Shown: positions 10,624 through 20,484, numbered from the stretch's first letter. The stretch: DNA of 64,000 bases from Bradyrhizobium sp. Gha (GCF_900113735.1 NZ_FOQM01000006.1:180870-244869); one strand, 5' to 3'. Numbers and translations: made by a program. Notes: generated by a model not told the origin, from the letters alone.

Positions 10624-10824
10624 AATCTTCCTGACGCGAGATGATATCTTAAAACTAAAGTCTGAGCTGAAAAAGCTCGAGATCACCGACTTGTAATTGG
10701 TGCGGCGCCTCGCGTCCCAAACTTCGTCACGATTGCGCCCATCATCCGAAACGCCGCCGCCACGAGCTTTTCAGGCGGCGTGTCGCCATCTCTGGGTCAC
10801 CCTTTCCTTGCAGGAGTATCGTCC

Positions 10825-11991
10825 ATGCGAGCGCTTGATGTCGCGCGTCTTGCATTTGCCCTCATGCTGTTCAGCCCGGCTGCCTATGCGGCCGAACCGC
10901 CGCATGACATCAAGGGCCTCTATCTCATGACCGACTATCCGGCGGTCACCGTGCGTCCCGGCACCACCAGCAACGTCTCTCTGCGTCTGCAAAACTACGA
11001 TCTGTCGCCGCAGCGCTACCAGCTTTCGGTCGCGAACGTGCCGAGCGGCTGGACTGCAACGCTGCTTGGCGGTGGCCAGCCCGTCGGGGCCGCGATGCCG
11101 GCGCCGGACGGCAGTGTCGCGCTCCAGCTCAGGCTCGATGTTCCCGCCGGCAACGATCTCAGCACGCATACGCTCACCGTGAAGGCCGAGGGACAGGGCA
11201 GCAGCGCCGAGCTTCCCATCGCCGTGTCGCTCGCCAAGGAGCTGCCTGCGAAGCTCACGGTGAAGGCGAACCTGCCGTCCCTGCGTGGCAGCCCCAAATC
11301 CAATTTCGATTACACGCTCTCCATCAAGAACGACTCGGGCCGAAATCTCGTCGCGAGCTTTGCCGCCGAAGCCCCCGCCAATTTCGAGACCTCGTTCACA
11401 GAAGCCTATGGCACGCAGGAGTTGTCCTCGATTCCGATCGACGCCGGTCAGTCCAAGGACGTCAAGCTGAAGGTGCGTCCGCCAACCACGCTGGATGCCG
11501 GCCATTTTCCGGTGAAGGTCACCGTCAAGGCCGAGGATGCTTCCGCCTCGACCGAGCTCGCGCTCGACGTGGTCGGCGAGCCGCAGCTGCAGATATCCGG
11601 TCGCGACGGCCTCTTGAGCGCACGGGCCGTTGCGGGCAAGCAAAGCTCGATCCCGATCGTCGTGACCAACACCGGTACGGCCCCGGCCGAGAACATCGCA
11701 CTGGCGGGCACCGCGCCGAGCGGATGGAAGGTGACGTTCGAGCCGGCCACGATCGAGCGTCTCGTGCCCGGAAAAGACAGCGAAGTGCAGGCGCTGCTCA
11801 CGCCCAGCGACAAGTCGCTGGCCGGCGACTACCAGACCACGATCCGCGCCACCACGCGCGGCGAAAGCGCCTCGAGTCAGTTCCGCATCACCGTCGCCAC
11901 CTCGACGGTGTGGGGCGTCGCCGGCGCCGGCGTCATCGGCGTCGCGCTGTTGTTGATGCTTGGTGCAGTCGCGAGGTTCGGACGGCGATGA
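10825..11991 (+). CDS. Exported NEW3/COG1470-type membrane-anchored protein
   Basis: 388 residues. A signal peptide (residues 1-22, ending PAAYAAEPP) is followed by repeated immunoglobulin-like beta domains with NEW3 features: [18 protein letters not shown] near residue 40 and [19 protein letters not shown] near residue 275. A C-terminal transmembrane anchor, [18 protein letters not shown], precedes a short basic tail. The ATG has AGGAG eight bases upstream. The stop overlaps the start of the ABC ATPase (ATGA), so it is translationally coupled. It is probably the extracytoplasmic component of the export system; no enzymatic motif is seen. Confidence 0.8.
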   Translation: MRALDVARLAFALMLFSPAAYAAEPPHDIKGLYLMTDYPAVTVRPGTTSNVSLRLQNYDLSPQRYQLSVANVPSGWTATLLGGGQPVGAAMPAPDGSVALQLRLDVPAGNDLSTHTLTVKAEGQGSSAELPIAVSLAKELPAKLTVKANLPSLRGSPKSNFDYTLSIKNDSGRNLVASFAAEAPANFETSFTEAYGTQELSSIPIDAGQSKDVKLKVRPPTTLDAGHFPVKVTVKAEDASASTELALDVVGEPQLQISGRDGLLSARAVAGKQSSIPIVVTNTGTAPAENIALAGTAPSGWKVTFEPATIERLVPGKDSEVQALLTPSDKSLAGDYQTTIRATTRGESASSQFRITVATSTVWGVAGAGVIGVALLLMLGAVARFGRR

Positions 11992-12974
11992 GCGAGCAAC
12001 AAACCGAAGCCAACAGCGGGCTCCACGACCCGGTCATCAGGGCACGCGGCCTCACCAGGCGCTATGGAAAATCGATCGCCGTCGATTCCATCGACTTCGG
12101 CATCGCCCGCAGTGAGGTGTTCGGCCTGCTCGGCCCGAACGGCGCGGGCAAGACCACCACCATCCTGATGATGCTGGGCCTCACCGAGATATCATCGGGC
12201 GAGGTCAGCGTGCTCGGCTTCAATCCGGCGCGCGAGCCGTTGAAGGTCAAGCAGCGGGTCGGCTATCTGCCCGATGCCGTCGGCTTCTACGATCAGCTTA
12301 CCGCTGTCGAAAACCTGGCCTACACGGCAAAGCTCATGGGCCTTGCCCGCGCCGAGCGGGCAGCGCGAATCGAGGCCGCGCTTGCCCGCGTTGGTCTGGC
12401 CGAGGTCGCCGAGAAACGTGTGGCGACGTTCTCGCGTGGCATGCGGCAGCGACTGGGGCTGGCCGAGATCATCATGAAGCGCGCCGAGATCGCAATCCTG
12501 GATGAGCCGACGTCCGGGCTTGATCCGCAAGCGACGCAGGAATTCCTCGGATTGATCGGCGAGCTGAAAGCCGAGGGCGTCACCGTGCTGCTGTCATCCC
12601 ACATGCTCGACCAGGTCCAGCGCGTCTGTGACCGCGTTGCGCTATTCCGGAACGGCCGCATCGTGCTGATGGGGACGGTGCCGGAGCTCGCCGTCAAGGT
12701 GCTCGGTGCCGGTTTCGTCGTGGAAGTCGAGGCCGAGGGACCGGGCATCGCCCGGCGGCTGGCGATGATCCCGGGCGTCACCCAGGTAGAGACCCTTGCT
12801 GCCGATCGTTACCGCATGACGGCCGAGCGTGACGTGCGGCCGGATGCGGCCCGCGCCGTGGTTGCGGGCGACGGGGCGTTGCGACGGTTGTCGGTCGACG
12901 AACCGAGCCTCGAAGCGATCTACGCACGCTATTTTCAGGACCAGCCCGCGGGAGGCGTTCGTCATGCGGCGTGA
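11988..12974 (+). CDS. ABC exporter ATP-binding protein (CcmA/NosF type)
   Basis: 328 residues. Walker [10 protein letters not shown] is near residues 49-57, the signature [13 protein letters not shown] near 150 (an S-R-G-M variant), and Walker [13 protein letters not shown] followed by the H-loop SSHMLDQ. A C-terminal extension of about 90 residues typical of ABC-2 exporters follows. It powers the permease encoded next, whose start lies 11 bases inside this gene. The arrangement resembles nosFY, but the copper-system marker nosD is missing, so the cargo is unknown. Confidence 0.9.
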   Translation: MSEQQTEANSGLHDPVIRARGLTRRYGKSIAVDSIDFGIARSEVFGLLGPNGAGKTTTILMMLGLTEISSGEVSVLGFNPAREPLKVKQRVGYLPDAVGFYDQLTAVENLAYTAKLMGLARAERAARIEAALARVGLAEVAEKRVATFSRGMRQRLGLAEIIMKRAEIAILDEPTSGLDPQATQEFLGLIGELKAEGVTVLLSSHMLDQVQRVCDRVALFRNGRIVLMGTVPELAVKVLGAGFVVEVEAEGPGIARRLAMIPGVTQVETLAADRYRMTAERDVRPDAARAVVAGDGALRRLSVDEPSLEAIYARYFQDQPAGGVRHAA

Positions 12975-13926
12975 AGGATCACCGTTCCGGGGATTGTCGA
13001 CGGTCTTCATCAAGGAGCTCTCCGACCACGTCTCAAGCAGCCGGATTCTGGTGCTGCAACTGCTGATCCTCTCCACGGCGCTCGCCGCGCTCTACGAAGC
13101 GATCAGCAGCCTCAGGCAGAACACGGCCGAAGATCCGTTCCTCCTGCTCCGATTGTTCACGATCGACCAGGCGCCTTTGCCGTCCTTTGTCGCGATCCTC
13201 GGCTTTCTCATTCCATTGATGGCGATCGGGCTCGGTTTTGACGCCGTCAATAGCGAGCACAACAGGCGAACGATGTCGCGTATTTTGGCACAGCCGATCT
13301 ATCGCGACGCGTTGCTGATGGGCAAATTCCTGGCCGCGCTCGCCACGATCGGAATCAGTCTGACCGCCTTGTGGCTGCTGGTGATCGGGCTCGGGCTGAT
13401 CTTCCTCGGCGTGCCTCCGGGAGGCGAGGAGATCGCGCGGTCTGCGGTGTTCCTGATCGTGGCGATCTTCTACGCCGGCGTCTGGTTGTCTCTGGCGTTG
13501 CTGCTTTCCACCGTGTTCCGCTCGGCTGCCACTGCGGCGCTGGTCGCGCTGGGCATCTGGCTCTTCCTGACGGTGCTCTGGCCGATGTTGGCCCCAGCCT
13601 TGGCGCAAGCGATCGCGCCGGTCGATCCGCGCTACGCGCTGCTCGGTCTGAACGATCCGGCCACCGCGGTCTGGATGCAGGAGTTGCTCCGGCTGTCGCC
13701 GAACGACCTGTTCGGGGAAGCGATGCTGGCCGTGCTGTCTCCGACGACCCGCACGCTGGGGCCGGTATTCCTCGATCAGCTCCGTGGGGCCGTCATGGGC
13801 GCGCCGCTGCCGTTCGGCGAGAGCATCATGATCGCATGGCCACAGACCGTAGGCCTCATAGCCGGCACCATCATCTTGTTCGCGTTCAGCTACGTGCTGT
13901 TCCAGCGGCAGGAGGTGAGGGCGTGA
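12964..13926 (+). CDS. ABC-2 type exporter permease
   Basis: 320 residues with about six transmembrane helices. The N-terminus contains [20 protein letters not shown], typical of NosY-like permeases that start with a cytoplasmic helix before the first membrane span. A loop with [20 protein letters not shown] matches the ABC-2 family coupling region. It overlaps the ATPase gene by 11 bases. Together the three genes form one exporter operon ending at a hairpin at 13970-14003. Confidence 0.88.
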   Translation: MRREGSPFRGLSTVFIKELSDHVSSSRILVLQLLILSTALAALYEAISSLRQNTAEDPFLLLRLFTIDQAPLPSFVAILGFLIPLMAIGLGFDAVNSEHNRRTMSRILAQPIYRDALLMGKFLAALATIGISLTALWLLVIGLGLIFLGVPPGGEEIARSAVFLIVAIFYAGVWLSLALLLSTVFRSAATAALVALGIWLFLTVLWPMLAPALAQAIAPVDPRYALLGLNDPATAVWMQELLRLSPNDLFGEAMLAVLSPTTRTLGPVFLDQLRGAVMGAPLPFGESIMIAWPQTVGLIAGTIILFAFSYVLFQRQEVRA

Positions 13927-13969
13927 ATTGATCGTGCTTTGCCCGTCTCGTCCTCCAGAGATGGGCAGG

Positions 13970-14003
13970 AGGGGGTGGCTGGAGTCCCCTGCGGCCACCC
14001 CCT
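13970..14003. terminator. Bidirectional hairpin between convergent genes
   Basis: AGGGGGTGGC (13970-13979) pairs perfectly with GCCACCCCCT (13994-14003) between the stops of the ABC permease and the convergent importer gene. No T-run follows on either strand, so termination efficiency is uncertain. Confidence 0.5.
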
Positions 14004-14012
14004 CAATCCTGT

Positions 14013-15572
14013 CTACGGTCGGCTGACCTTCTCCCACAACCACTTCGCCACCGCATCCGGGGACGAGTTCGCGTCGTTGCCGCTGGCGCGCAGATTGGCC
14101 TCGCGCATGGTGGTGATGTCGATCTTGCCGAGCAGCGGGCTCAGTGCCGCCTTGAGCCGCTCGTCGCCGGCGCGCTTCGGTGCCAGCAGCAGGATGGCGT
14201 CATAGGGCGGGATCGCCTGCTTGGGATCATCGAGCGCCACCAGATCGTATTTCGCGATCAGGCCGTCGCTGGTGTAGCCCGCGATCACGTCGACCTCGCC
14301 GCTGGCGGCCGCCGCATACATGAAGTCCGGCTGCATCTGGCGCTGTGCGCTGAACTGAAGACCGTAGGCCTTCTGCAGCGCCGCCCATTCCGGCCGCGAG
14401 AAGAACTCGTAGTCGCCGGCGATCGACATCGTCGAGGTGTGCGCGGCGAGGTCGGCGATGGTATGGATGCCGAGCGCGTCGGCGCGCTTTTTCGGCATCA
14501 CCAGCGCATAGGCATTCTCGAAACCGAGCTCGCCGAGCAGCGTGATGTTGTCTTTCGCGAGCGCGGTCTTCAGATCTGCGACCAGCTCCGCGCGCGGCTT
14601 GATGTCGGTGCGATGCAGCTGGTTGGCCCAGAGCGTCCCGGAATAGTCGACATAGAGATCGATATCGCCGGCCTTCAGTGCCCCGAAGATCACGCTCGAG
14701 CCGAGCCCCGATCGCGCGGTGGCGGAAAGACCGGCCGCCTGGAGGCGGTCCCTGAGCAGGGCCGAGAGCACATATTGCTCGGCAAAGGTTTTTGCGCCGA
14801 CGACATAGCCGGACGATGACCGTCCGATCGTCGGCACCAGCGTCGCCGCAACCAGCGCTGCGATCCCTGCGGCGCCAAGTGTCGTGCGCAGGCGATGCCG
14901 CTGGCGCAGGCCGCTCTCGATCAGGCCGAGCAGCTGATCCACGGCGAGCGCGAGCAGAGCCGAGGCCAAGCAGCCGAACAGCACGAATACCCAGTTCTGA
15001 GTCTGAAGCCCTGCAAAAATGTAATTGCCGAGGCTGGTCTGTCCGATCGGCGTCGACAACGTCGCGGTGCCGATCACCCACACGGCGGCGGTGCGGATTC
15101 CGGCCATCATCACCGGCAGCGCCAGCGGCAGCTCGACCATCACGAGCGACTGCCGCGCCGTCATGCCGACACCCTTGGCGGCCTCGATCAGCGCGGGGTC
15201 GATGCCGTTGAGCCCGGTGATGCCGTTGCGCAGCACCGGCAGCATCGAATAGAGCGCCAGTGCCAGCATCGCCGGCAGGAAGCCGAACGCGGAGAAGGAG
15301 ACACCAAGCCAGGCAAACGTCACGGAGGCGGCCGCCAGTAGCAGCGGATAGAACAGCGCGAGCAGCGCCAGTCCCGGCACGGTCTGCACGATGCTGGCGA
15401 GCGCGAGCAGAATGGCGCGCGGCGCCGGGCGGTTGCGTGTGACGATTGCGAGCGGCAGGCTGACGATCAGGCCGAGCGCAAGTGCAGCGAGACTCACCCG
15501 CACATGGTTGCCAAGATAGTCGGGCAAGTGCGACAGCGCCTCGCCCCAGCGCGGATCGGTGAAAAGGCTCAT
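14013..15572 (-). CDS. Osmoprotectant-type ABC importer, fused permease and substrate-binding protein
   Basis: 519 residues with two parts. Residues 1-225 are a permease of the OpuCB/ProW type (LIVSLPLAIVTRNRP, and the EAA-like loop PALIEAAKGVGMTARQSL). Residues about 240-519 are an OpuAC-type glycine betaine/choline binding domain starting near GYVVGAKTFAEQYVL, attached after a membrane segment, so it is tethered on the periplasmic face. Such fusions are known in betaine transporters. The exact ligand (betaine, choline, carnitine) is not decidable here. The start overlaps the stop of the upstream ATPase by four bases. Confidence 0.9.
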   Translation of the reverse strand: MSLFTDPRWGEALSHLPDYLGNHVRVSLAALALGLIVSLPLAIVTRNRPAPRAILLALASIVQTVPGLALLALFYPLLLAAASVTFAWLGVSFSAFGFLPAMLALALYSMLPVLRNGITGLNGIDPALIEAAKGVGMTARQSLVMVELPLALPVMMAGIRTAAVWVIGTATLSTPIGQTSLGNYIFAGLQTQNWVFVLFGCLASALLALAVDQLLGLIESGLRQRHRLRTTLGAAGIAALVAATLVPTIGRSSSGYVVGAKTFAEQYVLSALLRDRLQAAGLSATARSGLGSSVIFGALKAGDIDLYVDYSGTLWANQLHRTDIKPRAELVADLKTALAKDNITLLGELGFENAYALVMPKKRADALGIHTIADLAAHTSTMSIAGDYEFFSRPEWAALQKAYGLQFSAQRQMQPDFMYAAAASGEVDVIAGYTSDGLIAKYDLVALDDPKQAIPPYDAILLLAPKRAGDERLKAALSPLLGKIDITTMREANLRASGNDANSSPDAVAKWLWEKVSRP

Positions 15573-16351
15573 GCCGCACCGCCTTGCGGCAGCAGTGCAT
15601 TCAGCCGTTCCACCTGGCGCCGCGGCGTGCGCAGCAGCTCCAGCACATAGGCATCGCTGCTGTCGGAGAGTTCAGCGGGCGTGCCCTGCGCCAGCAGCTT
15701 GCCGCTGCGCATCACCGCAATGCGATCTGCGAGCAGGATCGCTTCCGTCATGTCGTGCGTGATCATCACTGTGGTCAGGCCGAGCCTGCGATGCAGTTCA
15801 CGAAAATCCTCGCCAAGTGCATCGCGGGTGAGGGGATCGAGCGCGCCGAACGGTTCGTCCATCAGCACGATGCGCGGCCTGGCTGCCAGCGCCCGCGCCA
15901 CACCGACGCGCTGGCGCTGCCCGCCGGAAAGCGCTTCCGGAAGCCGGTCACGGTGGGCGGCGCGCTCGAGTTGCACGAGCTCGATCAGTTCGTCGACCCG
16001 GGCCGCGATCTCGGCTGCGGGCGCGCCGAGCAGCTTTGGGGTGATCCCGATGTTGTCCGCGACGCTCAAATGCGGAAACAGCCCGCCGCTCTGAAAGACG
16101 TAGCCGATCCGGCGCCGCAGCGCGACCGGATCGATATTCCGGACGTCCTCGCCCTCGACCGTGATGGAGCCGCCATCGGCCTCGATCAGCCGATTGGCGA
16201 GACGCAGCAGCGTCGTCTTGCCCGAGCCCGACCGGCCGACGATGGCCAAAAACTCGCCCTCGGCGATGTCGAGCGACAAAGCGTCGACGGCCCTGAGGGG
16301 CCCGAAGCTTTTGGTGACGTGCGTGTAGCCAATCATTGGTCTGGAAGGCAT
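15569..16351 (-). CDS. Osmoprotectant-type ABC importer ATP-binding protein
   Basis: 260 residues. Walker A GRSGSGKTTLLRL is near residues 38-50, the signature LSGGQRQRVGVARALA near 140, and Walker B IVLMDEPFGALDPLTRD. It belongs to the OpuCA/ProV group but lacks the C-terminal CBS domains that sense ionic strength in many members. It precedes and overlaps the fused permease gene, giving a two-gene transporter. A second Met at residue 6 is an alternative start. Divergent from the next importer operon. Confidence 0.9.
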   Translation of the reverse strand: MPSRPMIGYTHVTKSFGPLRAVDALSLDIAEGEFLAIVGRSGSGKTTLLRLANRLIEADGGSITVEGEDVRNIDPVALRRRIGYVFQSGGLFPHLSVADNIGITPKLLGAPAAEIAARVDELIELVQLERAAHRDRLPEALSGGQRQRVGVARALAARPRIVLMDEPFGALDPLTRDALGEDFRELHRRLGLTTVMITHDMTEAILLADRIAVMRSGKLLAQGTPAELSDSSDAYVLELLRTPRRQVERLNALLPQGGAA

Positions 16352-16483
16352 CCGACGTGCACTCAGCTCGCTTGCCCTCCGGGGAGGGTGGTGGTCGAGA
16401 CCCCATGCGTAGCACGCTTGGCGCCTTGATTGAACTTGGCCGCGCGAGCGGCTAAGGCATCAAGCCAAGTTCGGAGGAAACAC

Positions 16484-17299
16484 ATGACAACGCCTATGGC
16501 GGTGGCGCTGGAAGATGCCAAGGTCGCCTTCCGGCTGGGGGACGGGCGGGTCTACACGGCGGTGGAGAAGGCCCATCTGACGGTTGCGCAGGGCGAGTTC
16601 GTCGCCATCGTCGGTCCGACGGGCTGCGGAAAATCCACGCTGCTCAACGTCGCAGCCGGCCTGCTCAAGCCGGCTGCAGGCAGTGCCAGGATCTTCGACC
16701 GGCCGCTCGCAGGGCTGAACCGGGACGCCGGCTATCTGTTCCAGGCCGACGCGCTGTTCCCCTGGAAGACCGCGCTCGACAATGTCGCGATCGGGCTCGA
16801 GATCAAGGGCACGCCGCGCGCCGAGGCGCTGCCCCTGGCACAGAAATGGCTGACGTCCGTGGGCCTGGGCGCCTTTGCCGGCCGCTATCCGCATATGCTC
16901 TCCGGCGGTCAGCGCAAGCGCGTGGCGCTGGCACAGGTCCTGATCCGCGACCCCAAGATCCTGCTGATGGACGAGCCGTTCGGGCCGCTCGATGCGCAGA
17001 CGCGCCAGGTGATGGGCAATCTGCTGCTCGACCTCTGGAATGCCGACCGCAAGGCGGTGCTGTTCGTGACTCATGATCTCGAGGAGGCGATCGCACTCGC
17101 CGATCGGGTCGTGATCATGTCGGCCGGCCCGTCCTCGCGCATCATCGGCGACTGGCGCGTTACCCTGCCGCGGCCGCGCGACATCTTCGAGGTAAGGATG
17201 GACAAGGAATTCCATGCGCTGCATCGCGAGATCTGGAGCGTGCTCAAGGACGAGGTGATGAAGGGCTACGCGCAATCTGCCCAAGCGGAGGCGGTCTGA
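16484..17299 (+). CDS. Nitrate/sulfonate/taurine-type ABC importer ATP-binding protein
   Basis: 271 residues of the SsuB/TauB/NrtD group. Walker A GPTGCGKSTLLNV, the Q-loop DALFPWKTALDNV, signature LSGGQRKRVALAQVL and Walker B ILLMDEPFGPLDAQTR are all present. ATG 16484 has GGAGG seven bases upstream. The stop overlaps the permease start by one base (TGATG). The transported compound is unknown. It pairs with the permease at 17299 and probably with the binding protein at 18716. Confidence 0.9.
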   Translation: MTTPMAVALEDAKVAFRLGDGRVYTAVEKAHLTVAQGEFVAIVGPTGCGKSTLLNVAAGLLKPAAGSARIFDRPLAGLNRDAGYLFQADALFPWKTALDNVAIGLEIKGTPRAEALPLAQKWLTSVGLGAFAGRYPHMLSGGQRKRVALAQVLIRDPKILLMDEPFGPLDAQTRQVMGNLLLDLWNADRKAVLFVTHDLEEAIALADRVVIMSAGPSSRIIGDWRVTLPRPRDIFEVRMDKEFHALHREIWSVLKDEVMKGYAQSAQAEAV

Positions 17300-18084
17300 T
17301 GTCGCGCGTCACGCTGCTTGCACTGCAAGTCCTGGTCGCGATCGTCTGCATCGCGCTGTGGCAGTTCTTTTCGACCGTCCCGGTATTTGGAAAGGTCCTG
17401 CTGCCACCCTTCTTCTTCTCCAATCCGGTCGATGTGTTCAGCCAGATCGTGAAGTGGTTCGCGAGCGGTGTGATCTGGAAGCACCTGGCGATCACGCTCT
17501 GGGAATCCATCCTCGCCTTCGTGATCGGCTCGGTTGGCGGCGTGCTGATCGGCTTCTGGTTTGCGCGACAGCCGCTCGTTGCCGCCGTGTTCGATCCCTA
17601 CGTGAAGATGGCCAACGCGCTTCCGCGCGTCGTGCTGGCACCGATCTTCGCGCTGTGGCTCGGGCTCGGCATCTGGTCCAAGGTCGCGCTCGGCGTGACG
17701 CTGGTGTTCTTCATCGTGTTCTTCAACGTCTATCAGGGCGTCAAGGAGGTCAGCCGCACGGTGCTCGACAATGGCCGCATGCTCGGCATGAGCGAAGGGC
17801 AGCTGATGCGGCATGTCTATTGGCCGTCGGCGCTGTCATGGATGTTCTCCTCGCTGCATACCTCGGTCGGCTTCGCCGTGGTCGGCGCCGTTGTCGGCGA
17901 GTATCTGGGATCAGCCGCAGGCCTCGGCTATCTCATCCAGCAGGCCGAAGGCGTGTTCGACGTTGCCGGCGTGTTCGCCGGCATGTTCGTGCTGTCGGCC
18001 TTCGTCATCCTGATCGATGTTGGAGTGACGTTGGTGGAGCGGAGGCTGCTGGTGTGGCGGCCGACCGTGGAGGGGCGGGGCTAG
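17299..18084 (+). CDS. Nitrate/sulfonate/taurine-type ABC importer permease
   Basis: 261 residues with about six transmembrane helices. The EAA-like loop NVYQGVKEVSRTVLDNGRML and the WPSALSWMFSSLHTSVGFA segment match SsuC/TauC/ThiX-type permeases. It is coupled to the ATPase by a one-base overlap. The binding protein gene is not directly downstream: an antisense cupin gene lies between, and the binding protein begins 630 bases later on the same strand. Confidence 0.9.
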   Translation: MSRVTLLALQVLVAIVCIALWQFFSTVPVFGKVLLPPFFFSNPVDVFSQIVKWFASGVIWKHLAITLWESILAFVIGSVGGVLIGFWFARQPLVAAVFDPYVKMANALPRVVLAPIFALWLGLGIWSKVALGVTLVFFIVFFNVYQGVKEVSRTVLDNGRMLGMSEGQLMRHVYWPSALSWMFSSLHTSVGFAVVGAVVGEYLGSAAGLGYLIQQAEGVFDVAGVFAGMFVLSAFVILIDVGVTLVERRLLVWRPTVEGRG

Positions 18085-18128
18085 CGGCAAAAAGGCCCGC
18101 GCATTGGCGCGAGCCCCGTCGCGAACCC

Positions 18129-18578
18129 TCAATCCAGCAGCTTGACGTCGTCGGGGGCCTGCGGCGGCGTCTTGATCGCGATCGCCTTGACCTGGCCGCT
18201 GATCGGCTTGGTGCCGCCATGCGCCGTGCCTTTCGGGATGATGACGAGGTCGCCCGGCTTCACCGTCACTTCCTTGTCGCCGAGCCAGATCGTTCCGGTC
18301 CCGTCCAGGATATACTGGATCTCGTTGGTGTTGGGATGCAGGTGCTTCGGCACGTTGCCGACCTGGATCGAGACGGTGGCGCCGTCGGCGGTCATGAAGG
18401 TCTTGGAGCGATAGCCGACCTTGTTGGCAGGACCGAGCGCATCGCCCTCCATCTCGCCGGTATGGATGATCTGCGCGGTGATGCTTTCCGCGGCGAGCGC
18501 CGGCCGCAGCAAATGCGTTGCGCCGCATCCGGCGACGAAGGCGGCAGTGATCGACAGCCCGGCAGTGAAGCGATTCAT
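18129..18578 (-). CDS. Exported cupin-domain protein
   Basis: 149 residues: an N-terminal hydrophobic signal ending near ALAAES, then one cupin domain. The metal motif HLHPNTNEIQYI supplies the H-x-H-x4-E ligands near residues 80-87, and the last His is in PKGTAHGG. It is probably a periplasmic metal-binding small-molecule-binding or isomerase-type protein with no assignable substrate. It is transcribed against the flanking importer genes, and its start faces the binding protein start across 137 bases. Confidence 0.8.
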   Translation of the reverse strand: MNRFTAGLSITAAFVAGCGATHLLRPALAAESITAQIIHTGEMEGDALGPANKVGYRSKTFMTADGATVSIQVGNVPKHLHPNTNEIQYILDGTGTIWLGDKEVTVKPGDLVIIPKGTAHGGTKPISGQVKAIAIKTPPQAPDDVKLLD

Positions 18579-18715
18579 GGACGATTCTCCCCATCAGAAA
18601 TTGTTGTCGTGGGCGCATGCTATTGCGCCAAAAGGCTGATGGCCAGTGCACTTAGCGGTCCTTCTCAAGCCAGTCCCGCTGCTCTATGGTGCCGCCAGCC
18701 GAACGGAGGAAACCA

Positions 18716-19741
18716 ATGAAGAACACGATTGCCAGGCTCGCCGGCGCGCTGCTCGCGCTGACGCTCACCACCTCTCTTGCTGCAGCGCAAAGCAAGGTGA
18801 CCATCGCGGTCGGTGGCGGCGCCTGCCTCTGCTATCTGCCGACGGTGCTGGCCAAGCAACTCGGCGAATACGAGAAGGCCGGGCTCAATGTCGATCTGGT
18901 CGATCTCAAGGGCGGCTCGGACGCGCTCAAGGCCGTGCTCGGCGGCAGCGCCGATGTGGTTTCCGGCTATTTCGACCATTGCGTGAACCTCGCTGCCAAG
19001 AAGCAGGAGCTGCAGGCCTTCGTGGTCTATGACCGCTATCCCGGGCTCGTGCTGGTGGTCGCGCCCTCGCACACGGGCGACATCAAGTCGGTCAAGGACC
19101 TCGCCGGCAAGAAAGTCGGCGTCAGCGCACCCGGCTCCTCCACCGACTTCTTCCTGAAATATCTCCTGAAGAAGAACGGGCTTGATCCCGCGGGCACTGC
19201 CGTGATCGGCGTTGGCCTCGGCGCCACCGCGGTGGCTGCGATGGAGCAGGGGCAGATCGACGCGGCGGTGATGCTCGATCCTTCCGTCACGGTGCTCCAG
19301 GGCAGCCACAAGGATCTGCGCATTCTCAGCGATACCCGTACGCAAAAGGACACGCTCGAGACGTTTGGCGGCGAATACCCGGGCGGTGCGCTGTACTCGA
19401 CCGCGGCGTGGATTGCGGGGCATGACAAGGAAACGCAGGCGCTGACCAATGCGATGCTGGCCACGATTGCCTGGATCCACGCGCATTCGGCCGAAGAGAT
19501 CATGGCCAAGATGCCGGACGAGATGGTCGGCAAGAACAAGGATCTCTATCTCGCGGCGCTGAAGAACACGATCCCGATGTTCTCCGAGACCGGCAAGATG
19601 GATCCGAAGGGCGCCGATGCCGTGCTCGCGGTGTTCAGCGTTGGTTCGCCCGAGGTGGCCAATGCCAAGATCGACGTGAGCAAGACCTTTACCAACAAGT
19701 TCGTCGACCAGGCCAAGAAGACCACGGGAAGTGCCAAATAG
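18716..19741 (+). CDS. ABC importer substrate-binding protein (NMT1/SsuA-like)
   Basis: 341 residues. A signal peptide (residues 1-23, ending SLAAAQ) is followed by a two-lobed NMT1-type periplasmic binding fold: KVTIAVGGGACLCYLPTVLA, LKGGSDALKAVLGGSADVVS and GKKVGVSAPGSSTDFFLK. ATG 18716 has CGGAGG upstream. It is most likely the binding protein for the ATPase/permease pair at 16484-18084, because it is the only orphan of the right family nearby. Ligand unknown; related proteins bind sulfonates, nitrate or pyrimidine precursors. Confidence 0.85.
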   Translation: MKNTIARLAGALLALTLTTSLAAAQSKVTIAVGGGACLCYLPTVLAKQLGEYEKAGLNVDLVDLKGGSDALKAVLGGSADVVSGYFDHCVNLAAKKQELQAFVVYDRYPGLVLVVAPSHTGDIKSVKDLAGKKVGVSAPGSSTDFFLKYLLKKNGLDPAGTAVIGVGLGATAVAAMEQGQIDAAVMLDPSVTVLQGSHKDLRILSDTRTQKDTLETFGGEYPGGALYSTAAWIAGHDKETQALTNAMLATIAWIHAHSAEEIMAKMPDEMVGKNKDLYLAALKNTIPMFSETGKMDPKGADAVLAVFSVGSPEVANAKIDVSKTFTNKFVDQAKKTTGSAK

Positions 19742-19769
19742 CTGACGCGATCTTGCGGTAAGCAGCGTC

Positions 19770-20474
19770 ATGACCTCATCGACCATTCATCGTGTCACGA
19801 CACTTGATCTTGCCGTACGTCCTGTCGTCTGGCCGTTCGCCGAGGAGCGGCGCGCCGAGATCGAGGCGCATTTCGCCGAGCAGCAGCGCGAGCGGCCGAA
19901 ACTCTGGAATGGCCGAGTCCTGCTTGGCCGTGATCCCGTCTTCGCCGAGGGTCATCTCGCCGCGACCTATTTCGAGACTGACTTCGCGAGCTTCCTTGCC
20001 TGGCGCGATTGGGGCTTCCCCGATACGGCTGTCTTCAACGGGTTCGGCATGGGGGCGCTGCGCACGTCCGACGGCGCCTTCGTGATGGGCGAGATGGCTC
20101 ACCATACCGCCAATCCTGGGCGCATTTACTTTGCGTCGGGGACGCCCGATCTCGACGACGTCAGGGACGGCAGGCTCGACATTCCCGGCAGCGTCTTCCG
20201 CGAGATCGAGGAGGAGACCGGCCTTGGCCCCTCCGATTATTCGGCGGAGGCGGACTGGCACTGCGTCGTCACCGGCAGAGCACTTGCAATGATCCGGATC
20301 CTCAACCTGGATATGCCGGGCGAGGCGGTTCGCGCGCGCATCGAGGCCAATCTGGCGCGACAGGACGAGCCGGAGCTCTCGGCCATCCATCTCGTGCGCG
20401 GGATGGATGACGTGACGCCGACCATGCCGCGATTTGTCACGGCTTTCATCGCGCAGCAGTTCGCCCCGCGCTGA
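19770..20474 (+). CDS. NUDIX-like hydrolase
   Basis: 234 residues. The catalytic half of a Nudix box, REIEEETGL, is at about residue 148, but the upstream Gly and Glu of the G-x5-E-x7 part are not matched, so the box is degenerate. The remainder resembles larger Nudix-fold proteins that act on nucleoside diphosphate derivatives. It starts 28 bases after the binding protein gene and may share its transcript. Hydrolase activity is inferred from the three Glu residues; the substrate is unknown. Confidence 0.7.
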   Translation: MTSSTIHRVTTLDLAVRPVVWPFAEERRAEIEAHFAEQQRERPKLWNGRVLLGRDPVFAEGHLAATYFETDFASFLAWRDWGFPDTAVFNGFGMGALRTSDGAFVMGEMAHHTANPGRIYFASGTPDLDDVRDGRLDIPGSVFREIEEETGLGPSDYSAEADWHCVVTGRALAMIRILNLDMPGEAVRARIEANLARQDEPELSAIHLVRGMDDVTPTMPRFVTAFIAQQFAPR

Positions 20475-20484
20475 AGCGCGAGGC

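Noticed and set aside
12964..12974. 11-base overlap between exporter ATPase and permease genes as a possible fusion or frameshift
   Set aside because: Both products are full length with normal termini; ordinary translational coupling.
14013..15572. Permease/binding-protein fusion as a novel domain architecture
   Set aside because: Such fusions are already known among glycine betaine transporters, so it is listed only as a feature.
17358..18719. A 453-codon frame across the importer permease and the antisense cupin
   Set aside because: It spans two real genes on opposite strands and is Arg/Ala-rich throughout, as expected for an out-of-frame reading.
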